This document shows positions 1-5,825 of a stretch of DNA of 5,825 nt, piece by piece. The translations under genes were made by a program, and so were the position numbers. Numbering within the stretch: position 1 is the first letter of the stretch; each line of letters opens with the position of its first letter. A model generated the notes under the pieces. The model was given only the letters and a program-made list of their open reading frames with translations. It searched no databases and was not told the origin of the DNA. Where the stretch lies: assembly GCA_028686145.1 (NCBI GenBank), contig JAQUCQ010000067.1:5882-11706 (forward strand), given 5' to 3'. The DNA is from Desulfuromonadaceae bacterium. Lineage in GTDB: Bacteria > Desulfobacterota > Desulfuromonadia > Geobacterales > Pseudopelobacteraceae.

Positions 1-1920
1 CTTACGTTAATGGCACTGACCATCTCTACCGGTTTTGTGGTGGACGATGCTATTGTCATGATCGAAAATATCTCCCGCTATGTGGAGGAAGGGGACACAC
101 CGCTGGAGGCTGCCCTTAAAGGATCCAAGCAGATCGGTTTCACGATTCTGTCTTTGACGGTATCGCTGATTGCGGTGCTAATTCCGCTGCTCTTCATGGG
201 GGACGTGGTCGGACGGCTGTTCCGAGAATTTGCCGTTACCCTTGGGGTGACGATCCTTATCTCGGCGGTTGTATCTCTTACTCTTACTCCAATGATGTGC
301 GCCCGTATCCTGAAACATGTGCCGGATGAGCGTCAAGGTCGCTTTTATCATGCCTCGGGCCGGTTCTTCGAACGCCTGATCTCCTCCTATGGTCGTTCAC
401 TCCAGTGGGTGCTGCGGCACCAGACTGCTACCCTGGTCGTAGCGGCGGGGACCTTGCTCCTGACCGTATTACTGTATGTGATCATCCCTAAAGGCTTCTT
501 TCCGGTTCAGGATACCGGAGCAATTCAGGGGATTTCGGAGGCAGCACAGACGATCTCGTTTCCGGCCATGGCCGAGCGGCAACAAGCACTTGCCACGGTG
601 ATCCTCGAAGATCCGGCAGTGGAAAGTCTCTCTTCATTTATTGGCGTTGATGGCACCAATACGACGCTCAACAGCGGTAGAATACAGATCAATCTGAAAC
701 CATTAAGCATGCGGGACGTCAATGCCAGTGATGTTATCCGCCGTCTGCAACCGAAACTGGCCAAGGTCGAAGGGATTACCCTTTTCATGCAACCGGTGCA
801 GGATCTTACCGTTGATGCCAGAGTTAGCCGCACTCAATACCAGTTTACCTTGGAGACTCCCAATTCTGACGAGCTCACAACATGGGCGCCGCGTGTCGTG
901 GAAAGCATGCAGCAACTGGAAGAATTACGGGATGTCAGTAGCGATCAGCAGAATCAGGGGTTACGGGTGCAAATGAATATGGATCGCGCTACTGCCTCTA
1001 GATTTGGCGTCACTCCGCAGAATATCGACGATGCCCTCTATGATGCTTTCGGCCAGCGCCAAGTCTCGACCATCTTTACCGAACTGAACCAGTACAGGGT
1101 GATTCTGACGGTCAAACCGCAGTTCCGGCAGGATCCCGGCGGCCTGCAAGCACTCTATGTCCGCTCCACCGGCGGCGGTCAGGTGCCGCTCTCGGCCATC
1201 GCTTCAGCCACTGAGACAAGAGGGCCGCTGGTTATCAATCGTCAAGGGCAGTTTCCCGCAGTAACCACCTCATTCAATCTGGCTCCAGGCGTCTCCCTGG
1301 GGCCGGCAGTGGCTGCAATCGAATCCGCCATTCGGCAGTTGGGGCTTCCTGCCAGCATCAAGGGAAGTTTTCAGGGAACTGCACAGGCCTTTAAGGCCTC
1401 CTTAACCAACGAGCCGATCCTGATTCTGGCTGCCCTGATCACGGTTTATATTGTGCTGGGGGTGCTCTACGAGAGTTACATCCATCCGCTCACCATTCTC
1501 TCCACACTGCCGTCTGCCGGCGTCGGAGCGGTGCTCTCCCTGATGTTGTTCCGTCAGGACCTCACGGTCATTGCCATTATCGGCATTATCCTCCTGATCG
1601 GCATCGTTAAAAAGAACGGCATCATGATGGTTGATTTTGCCCTTGATGCGGAACGCGTTGAAGGTAAATCTCCTCAGGATGCCATATATCAGGCGTGTCT
1701 GCTCCGTTTCAGGCCGATCATGATGACCACCATGGCGGCACTGCTGGGAGCACTCCCTCTGGCCATGGGTACCGGAGTGGGCTCTGAACTCCGCAGGCCC
1801 CTTGGCATATCCATTATCGGCGGACTGGTAATCAGCCAGATTCTGACCCTCTATACCACCCCGGTTATTTACCTGGCGTTTGACCGGATGGCACGACGGC
1901 TGAGGCACCGGCAAAGTTGA
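1..1920 (+). CDS. mdtB: RND efflux pump inner-membrane subunit, MdtB/MuxB type (5' end missing)
   Basis: This is the C-terminal 639 residues of a proton-driven multidrug exporter of the inner membrane. The frame is open from base 1, so the first ATG at 10 is internal and the true start lies left of the window; about 390 residues are missing, judged by alignment with the complete paralogue downstream. The fragment opens in TM4 with GFVVDDAIV, whose Asp pair is at fragment residues 15-16. TM5-6 follow, then TM7 (about 143-161), ending in the family motif IPKGFFP. The second periplasmic porter/docking domain comes next, then TM8-12 from about 472. Proton-relay residues equivalent to AcrB K940, R971 and T978 are K538, R569 and T576. 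The loop FIGVDGTNTTLNSG matches MdtB rather than MdtC as I remember the E. coli proteins, which is why I call it the B subunit. The stop at 1918-1920 follows a basic tail. No frameshift or internal stop is seen. The family is certain; B-type assignment is strong but made from memory. Confidence 0.93.
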   Translation, partial: LTLMALTISTGFVVDDAIVMIENISRYVEEGDTPLEAALKGSKQIGFTILSLTVSLIAVLIPLLFMGDVVGRLFREFAVTLGVTILISAVVSLTLTPMMCARILKHVPDERQGRFYHASGRFFERLISSYGRSLQWVLRHQTATLVVAAGTLLLTVLLYVIIPKGFFPVQDTGAIQGISEAAQTISFPAMAERQQALATVILEDPAVESLSSFIGVDGTNTTLNSGRIQINLKPLSMRDVNASDVIRRLQPKLAKVEGITLFMQPVQDLTVDARVSRTQYQFTLETPNSDELTTWAPRVVESMQQLEELRDVSSDQQNQGLRVQMNMDRATASRFGVTPQNIDDALYDAFGQRQVSTIFTELNQYRVILTVKPQFRQDPGGLQALYVRSTGGGQVPLSAIASATETRGPLVINRQGQFPAVTTSFNLAPGVSLGPAVAAIESAIRQLGLPASIKGSFQGTAQAFKASLTNEPILILAALITVYIVLGVLYESYIHPLTILSTLPSAGVGAVLSLMLFRQDLTVIAIIGIILLIGIVKKNGIMMVDFALDAERVEGKSPQDAIYQACLLRFRPIMMTTMAALLGALPLAMGTGVGSELRRPLGISIIGGLVISQILTLYTTPVIYLAFDRMARRLRHRQS

Positions 1921-1990
1921 AAATTCGAAAAACATTTTATTAGAGTGTCAGGCAATAATTATTTTGTATGAAAGTGAGGCGGCCAGCACC
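1921..1990 (+). other. AT-rich spacer between the B-subunit gene and the small membrane protein gene
   Basis: Positions 1921-1980 contain 17 G/C in 60 bases (28%), far below the pump genes on either side. No inverted repeat followed by a T-run is visible, so I see no terminator. A poor sigma-70-like pair is present: TTGAAA at 1917-1922 (5 of 6 consensus matches) and TATTAG at 1938-1943 (4 of 6), but the 15-base gap is shorter than the preferred 17. An internal promoter is possible but not established. Confidence 0.4.
1977..1982 (+). promoter_or_regulatory. Ribosome binding site deciding the GTG start at 1991
   Basis: AGGCGG, an AGGxGG-type Shine-Dalgarno match, lies 8 bases before the GTG at 1991. 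The more upstream TTG at 1964 and the downstream ATG at 2024 have no comparable purine-rich motif, so this site favours GTG as the start of the small gene. Confidence 0.5.
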
Positions 1991-2338
1991 GTGAAACATA
2001 ATAGAAACAATTCAGCTTCAAAAATGTTTTTTGAAGAGGATATAAGCGTTCACATTTTTACTGTCTCGGCGGCAATGGTTGGCGTCTGTATGACGGTAAT
2101 CGGCTTGATACGAGTGATGATCACGATTAAGAAGGCGGGAACACTTGCCGATGATTTTCTCGGAATAGATGCGGTGCTGTTTCTCACGTCGTGTCTCTTG
2201 TCCTATTGGGCGATGCGAACACGAAAGTATTGCCGGATGCATCGAATTGAGCGTACTGCCGATGGTATATTTATTCTGGCCTTAATACTGATGGTCGCTA
2301 TCTGTATATTCATCGTGTATGCAATTGATATTTTGTAA
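1991..2338 (+). CDS. Small three-helix membrane protein of unknown function
   Basis: I do not recognise a named family. The 115-residue product from GTG 1991 has a short polar N-terminus (KHNRNNSASK) followed by MFFEEDISVH. Three hydrophobic segments follow, at about residues 20-44, 58-75 and 91-114. They are separated by a basic stretch with acidic residues (KKAGTLADD) and a strongly basic loop (RTRKYCRMHRIER), and the protein ends almost at the last helix. There is no signal peptidase site, lipobox or metal motif; the cysteines are scattered. The start was chosen for its AGGCGG site. TTG 1964 (124 aa) and ATG 2024 (104 aa) are in frame, and the conserved-looking part begins near the ATG. 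GC over the gene is about 43% from counting, lower than the pump genes. Same strand and position between two pump subunits suggest co-transcription, but a role in efflux is only inference. The coherent helix-loop-helix pattern makes a real gene likely. Confidence 0.75.
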   Translation: MKHNRNNSASKMFFEEDISVHIFTVSAAMVGVCMTVIGLIRVMITIKKAGTLADDFLGIDAVLFLTSCLLSYWAMRTRKYCRMHRIERTADGIFILALILMVAICIFIVYAIDIL

Positions 2339-2446
2339 TGCGTACTATTGTGCAATCACGCCTGAATGGGTGGTGCAAAAAGTGACTTTACGCAACAAAG
2401 GTGTGTGCGTGCTGAAGGCAGGTACGGGAGTGTTTAAGAAACCGTT
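2339..2446 (+). other. Spacer between the small gene and the C-subunit gene
   Basis: This 108-bp stretch carries an imperfect stem-loop (2351-2377) but no T-run after it. The C-subunit start at 2447 has only a weak ribosome-binding match: AAGAA at 2436-2440, while GGGAG at 2426-2430 is 16 bases away and too far. A 43-codon open frame (2319-2450) runs through the spacer and its TGA overlaps the ATG at 2447 as ATGA, which might couple translation. It has no ribosome site of its own and I do not call it a gene. No good promoter was found. Confidence 0.4.
2351..2377 (+). repeat. Imperfect stem-loop between the small gene and the C-subunit gene
   Basis: TGCA at 2351-2354 pairs with TGCA at 2374-2377. 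After a bulged A2355 and a T2356-G2373 wobble, CAC (2357-2359) pairs with GTG (2370-2372). With G2360 bulged, CC (2361-2362) pairs with GG (2368-2369), leaving the five-base loop TGAAT. This makes ten pairs with two single-base bulges. It is followed by AAAA, not T, so it is not an intrinsic terminator on the + strand; RNA stability or processing is conceivable. A chance fold is a real alternative. Confidence 0.3.
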
Positions 2447-5400
2447 ATGAACGTCTCTGCCATATTCATACGTCGTCCGGTGGCCACCACACTCCTGACT
2501 CTCGGACTTGTGCTGGCCGGCATCGTCGCTTTCCGGCTTCTGCCGGTATCGCCGCTTCCCCAAGTTGACTTCCCAACGATCTCTGTTTCCGCGTCACTTC
2601 CCGGTGCCGACCCCCAGACTATGTCCACCTCGGTCGCGGCGCCACTGGAGCGGCAGTTCGGCCGGATTGCCGGTGTAAGCGAAATGACCTCCGTCAGCAA
2701 TCGCGGCAATACCAGTATCACGCTGCAGTTTGAACTTAACCGGGATATCAACGGTGCGGCACGGGATGTCCAGGCCGCAATCAATGCCGCTCGAAGCTAT
2801 CTCCCGGCGAATCTCCCTCGCAACCCGTCCTATCGCAAGGTGAGTCCATCGGATGCGCCGATTTTGATTTTGTCACTTACCTCAGACAGTGTGAGCAAGC
2901 CGAGGATGTACGATGCTGCCTCGTCGATTCTCCAGCAGAAACTATCCCAGATAAATGGTGTCGGCCAAATATTCATTGGCGGAGGTGCACTGCCGGCGGT
3001 TCGGGCGGAACTGAATCCGCTGGCTCTCAACAAGTATGGTATTAGTTTGGCCCAGGTTCGCGCCGTCCTGGCAGGCAGCAACGTCAACCGCCCCAAGGGG
3101 ATGCTTTTCAATGACACTACATTATGGGAGATACACGCCAATGACCAGCTGAATAAAGCTGCTGACTATAAGGACCTGGTGGTCAGCTACCGTGCGGGGG
3201 CAGCAGTACAACTGAGTGATGTTGCAAGCGTGGAGGACTCGGTGGAGGACCTGCGGGTCAGCGGTTTTGTCAACGGCAAGCCGGCAGTAATGGTGATTAT
3301 CTTCCGGCAACCGGGTGTCAATATCATCGACACTGTGGATAGCATCCGCGATATTTTGCCGCAGTTGGAGGCCGCCCTGCCGGGTGGCGTTAAACTTTCC
3401 GTCGTACTTGACCGGACTCCCCCAATTCGTGGTTCCCTGCATGACGTAGAAATCTCTTTGATCCTGTCCGGAATTCTGGTGATACTGGTCGTTTTCTGGT
3501 TTCTCCGCAATGTCCGGGCAACACTTATACCTGCTGTGGCAGTTACCTCATCAATCATCGGAACGTTTGCGGTCATGTATCTGTTCGGATACTCCCTCGA
3601 TAATCTCTCCCTGATGGCCTTGACAATTGCAACCGGTTTTGTGGTTGACGATGCCATCGTAGTACTGGAAAATGTTACCCGATATAGAGAAATGGGGCAG
3701 ACACCATTACAGGCGGCCTTTTCCGGAAGTAAGGAAATTGCCTTTACGGTCCTCTCCATGAGCATTTCACTCGTAGCCGTATTCCTTCCCATCCTCCTCA
3801 TGGGCGGCATGGTGGGGCGCCTGTTCAGGGAATTCGCCGTGACTCTTTCTGCTGCAATTATCGTCTCTCTGGTCATATCGCTTACGACGACTCCGATGAT
3901 GTGCGCTACTGTTCTCAGGGATGACAAATCCAATTCTCACGGCAGGTTGTACCGGGCCAGTGGCCGGATGTTTGACTGGGTGCACGGTCATTATGAAACC
4001 TCGTTGCAGTGGGCTTTGGAGCATACCCGGATCATGCTGGGGCTCACGGTGGCAACCGTCGTGGCGAGTGTTTCCCTGTTCATTATTGTCCCAAAAGGTT
4101 TTTTCCCGGAACAGGATACCGGCAGAATTGCTGGGAGTATCCAGGCTGCCCAGGATATCTCGTTTCAGTCCATGCGGGAAAAATTGACCCATGTTGTGGC
4201 AATTATCAAACAAGACCCGGATGTTGAGTATGTAACAGCATTTACCGGAGGGGGAGGTGGCTCTACGGTCAACTCGGGCCGCATGTTCATTACGCTCAAG
4301 CCATTTGAAAAACGGACCGTAACGGCCATGCAGGTCATCGTGCGGTTGCGTAAGAAGTTGGCCCATATTCCAGGTGCCCCCACCTTTTTGCAACCGGTTC
4401 AGGATCTGAGGGTCGGTGGCCGGATAAGCAATGCCCTCTATCAGTACACTTTACAGGGTGAAAATGTCACCGAACTGAATGTCTGGGGGCAGAAAATACT
4501 GCAAAAAATGCGCGGCATGCCTGTTCTCGCAGATGTGAGCAGTGACCAGCAAAATCGAGGACTGGAGGCGGACCTGGTTATTGACCGGCCCACGGCCTCA
4601 CGACTGGGCATAACCCCTCAGCAGATTGATGAAGCGCTTTACGACGCCTTTGGTCAGCGCCAGGTGTCAGTCATTTATACGCCGCTTAACCAATACCATG
4701 TGGTTATGGAGGCAGCTCCTGCATTCTGGCAGCAACCGGATACTCTAAAAGAGATCTATGTGCTGTCTTCAAAAGGAATCATGGTTCCACTCTCAGCTTT
4801 TACCTCGTACAAAACGAACGCCAGTTCTTTGGCGGTTAATCACCAGAGCCAGTTTCCTGCAATAACCACCTCTTTCAATCTTGCTCAGGGAGTTTCGCTG
4901 GGGGCGGCTGTTGTTGCTATAGAAAAGGCAACTCGCGAGCTTGGATTGCCATCGAGTATCAGAGGAAAATTTGCCGGTACTGCCCAGGCCTTTCAGGATT
5001 CTCTCAAAACGCAACCGCTCTTGATTCTGGCTGCACTGGTGGCGGTCTACATCGTACTGGGCATACTCTATGAAAGTTACATCCATCCTCTGACCATACT
5101 TTCGACGCTCCCATCAGCAGGTGTAGGAGCTGTGGCCGCTTTGATGGTATTTGGCTCCGACCTGAACCTGATCGCCATCATCGGCGTGATTCTGCTGATC
5201 GGTATCGTCAAGAAAAATGGCATTTTGATGGTGGATTTCGCCCTTGCGGTTCAGCGAAGGGAGGGAAAACTGCCCAGAGATGCAATATACGAGGCGTGTC
5301 TACTTCGCTTCCGCCCCATCATGATGACCACTATGGCGGCCCTCTTTGGTGCACTGCCTCTGGCTCTTGGCACCGGTGTCGGTTCTGAACTCAGGCGGCC

Positions 5401-5566
5401 ACTGGGGATTTCCATAGTGCGCGGGCTGATATTCAGCCAGATGTTGACTCTCTATACCACGCCAGTGGTATATCTTTATCTCGACCGTTTTCGAACGTGG
5501 CTTGAAAAGAAACGGCACGGGCATCGAATTGTGATGTGCCCACGATTGAAACGAGAGGACCTATGA
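2447..5566 (+). CDS. mdtC: RND efflux pump inner-membrane subunit, MdtC/MuxC type (complete)
   Basis: This is a complete 1039-residue RND exporter, normal length for the family, acting as the C partner of a mixed inner-membrane trimer. The start is firm: MNVSAIFIRRPVATTLLTLG is the family N-terminus and leads straight into TM1 (about 10-30). The first porter region follows, including PLPQVDFPTISVSA and INGAARDVQAAINAARS. TM2-6 span about 334-490, with the Asp pair at D401-D402. TM7 ends in VPKGFFP, the second periplasmic half carries TGGGGGSTVNSG (from residue 600), and TM8 begins near 857. K923, R954 and T961 correspond to AcrB K940, R971 and T978. VLENVTRY, MGGMVGRLFREFAVTL and the glycine loop mark it as C-type. 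Residues 945-1010 match the upstream paralogue at 57 of 66 positions. One oddity is R992 in TM12, where the paralogue has glycine. The start has a weak ribosome site; the 3' end overlaps the next gene by 4 bp. The polar tail after TM12 is somewhat extended. Confidence 0.97.
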   Translation: MNVSAIFIRRPVATTLLTLGLVLAGIVAFRLLPVSPLPQVDFPTISVSASLPGADPQTMSTSVAAPLERQFGRIAGVSEMTSVSNRGNTSITLQFELNRDINGAARDVQAAINAARSYLPANLPRNPSYRKVSPSDAPILILSLTSDSVSKPRMYDAASSILQQKLSQINGVGQIFIGGGALPAVRAELNPLALNKYGISLAQVRAVLAGSNVNRPKGMLFNDTTLWEIHANDQLNKAADYKDLVVSYRAGAAVQLSDVASVEDSVEDLRVSGFVNGKPAVMVIIFRQPGVNIIDTVDSIRDILPQLEAALPGGVKLSVVLDRTPPIRGSLHDVEISLILSGILVILVVFWFLRNVRATLIPAVAVTSSIIGTFAVMYLFGYSLDNLSLMALTIATGFVVDDAIVVLENVTRYREMGQTPLQAAFSGSKEIAFTVLSMSISLVAVFLPILLMGGMVGRLFREFAVTLSAAIIVSLVISLTTTPMMCATVLRDDKSNSHGRLYRASGRMFDWVHGHYETSLQWALEHTRIMLGLTVATVVASVSLFIIVPKGFFPEQDTGRIAGSIQAAQDISFQSMREKLTHVVAIIKQDPDVEYVTAFTGGGGGSTVNSGRMFITLKPFEKRTVTAMQVIVRLRKKLAHIPGAPTFLQPVQDLRVGGRISNALYQYTLQGENVTELNVWGQKILQKMRGMPVLADVSSDQQNRGLEADLVIDRPTASRLGITPQQIDEALYDAFGQRQVSVIYTPLNQYHVVMEAAPAFWQQPDTLKEIYVLSSKGIMVPLSAFTSYKTNASSLAVNHQSQFPAITTSFNLAQGVSLGAAVVAIEKATRELGLPSSIRGKFAGTAQAFQDSLKTQPLLILAALVAVYIVLGILYESYIHPLTILSTLPSAGVGAVAALMVFGSDLNLIAIIGVILLIGIVKKNGILMVDFALAVQRREGKLPRDAIYEACLLRFRPIMMTTMAALFGALPLALGTGVGSELRRPLGISIVRGLIFSQMLTLYTTPVVYLYLDRFRTWLEKKRHGHRIVMCPRLKREDL
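5553..5559 (+). promoter_or_regulatory. Ribosome binding site of the outer-membrane lipoprotein gene
   Basis: GAGAGGA lies inside the last codons of the C-subunit gene, with GAGG ending 4 bases before the ATG at 5563. The spacing is on the short side, but the match is clearly better than that of the C-subunit gene, and it supports translation starting at the ATGA overlap. Confidence 0.6.
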
Positions 5567-5825
5567 AAATAACCAGATTAATTGTTCGGCGTATCTTGTT
5601 TCTCTGTCCATTGTTACTGGTTGCCTGTACGGTTGGTCCGGACTATGTCAAACCGACCGCGGTTGAAACAATTCCGGCAACGTACAAGGAACTTGAAGTG
5701 TGGAAAGTGGCGCAGCCTCGGGACGGTACGATTAGTGAACGATGGTGGGAGCTGTATAATGACCATGATTTGAACGTTCTTGAAGGACGGGTTGCGATAT
5801 CAAATCTCAACATTGCTTCAGCTGA
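5563..5825 (+). CDS. Outer-membrane efflux lipoprotein, NodT/TolC family (3' end missing)
   Basis: The first 87 codons of an outer-membrane factor are present, and the frame is open to the window edge. Family members form a trimeric outer-membrane barrel and periplasmic tunnel through which RND pumps discharge substrates. The N-terminus is a lipoprotein signal: basic residues (KITRLIVRR), a hydrophobic core (ILFLCPLLL), then the lipobox LVAC with C22 as the lipidated residue. Position +2 is Thr, not Asp, consistent with outer-membrane sorting. The mature start CTVGPDYVKP and the later WKVAQPRD and RWWELYND segments are typical of this family. Full members are about 460-500 residues, so roughly four fifths are missing. 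ATG 5563 overlaps the upstream TGA (ATGA), which implies translational coupling with the C subunit. The equivalent in Pseudomonas mux operons is OpmB, but I cannot justify that symbol from 87 residues. Confidence 0.93.
   Translation, partial: MKITRLIVRRILFLCPLLLVACTVGPDYVKPTAVETIPATYKELEVWKVAQPRDGTISERWWELYNDHDLNVLEGRVAISNLNIASA

Noticed and set aside
1402..1935. Antisense open frame of 177 codons across the end of the B-subunit gene
   Set aside because: Its His/Gln/Asp-rich sequence mirrors conserved helix codons of the sense gene. A similar short shadow occurs opposite the matching part of the paralogue (5300-5524).
2351..2381. Intrinsic terminator ending transcription before the C-subunit gene
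   Set aside because: The stem-loop is followed by A residues rather than T, and read on the minus strand it is not followed by a T-run either.
2338..2385. 15-codon frame starting at the TAATG overlap after the small gene
   Set aside because: Too short, no ribosome site and no recognisable sequence.
1921..2446. Insertion sequence or other mobile element between the pump genes
   Set aside because: I found no transposase, terminal inverted repeats or target-site duplication. Only lower GC and the unusual position hint at insertion.
3187..3933. Long antisense open frame (248 codons) opposite the C-subunit gene
   Set aside because: It lies wholly inside a clear RND coding region, is rich in Arg, Thr and Ser with no recognisable domain, and is explained by codon bias of the sense gene.
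3767..4393. Antisense open frame of 208 codons
   Set aside because: His- and Arg-rich shadow of the RND gene with no domain and no ribosome site that I can see.
2239..5531. The 11-mer GCATCGAATTG at 2239-2249 and again at 5521-5531
   Set aside because: A few 11-base coincidences are expected by chance in a window of this size, and neither copy sits at an insertion boundary.

Overview
The window holds the middle of an RND-type (resistance-nodulation-division) multidrug efflux operon of the MdtBC/MuxBC class, all on the + strand. This class of operon is Gram-negative: a diderm envelope is required by the RND pumps and by the outer-membrane lipoprotein at the right end. GC is roughly 50-65% in the stretches of the pump genes I counted. 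Protein style and gene order would suit a proteobacterium, possibly a Geobacter/Desulfuromonas relative. That taxon is a guess from memory, not something the sequence proves.

Layout. Positions 1-1920 are the last 639 codons of an MdtB-type inner-membrane pump subunit whose N-terminal ~390 residues lie left of the window. An AT-rich spacer follows, then a small gene for a three-helix membrane protein of unknown function (GTG start at 1991, stop at 2338). A 108-bp spacer with an imperfect stem-loop leads to a complete MdtC-type pump subunit (2447-5566, 1039 aa). A NodT/TolC-family outer-membrane efflux lipoprotein overlaps it by 4 bp (from 5563) and runs off the right edge after 87 codons.

How they work together. 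MdtB and MdtC type subunits are known to form a mixed trimer in the inner membrane that uses the proton gradient to extrude drugs. Both subunits here keep the TM4 Asp-Asp pair and the Lys, Arg and Thr of the proton relay. The outer-membrane protein would supply the exit duct. The periplasmic adaptor (MdtA/MuxA type) is not in the window and is expected upstream. Carrying its own outer-membrane gene makes the operon resemble Pseudomonas muxABC-opmB more than E. coli mdtABCD, which borrows TolC.

What stands out is the 526-bp interruption between two pump genes that are normally adjacent, occupied by an uncharacterised small membrane protein gene. A second oddity is an arginine at a normally glycine position in the last helix of MdtC. 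I see no RNA genes, CRISPR arrays, insertion sequences or convincing terminators, and no evidence of a wholly new system.
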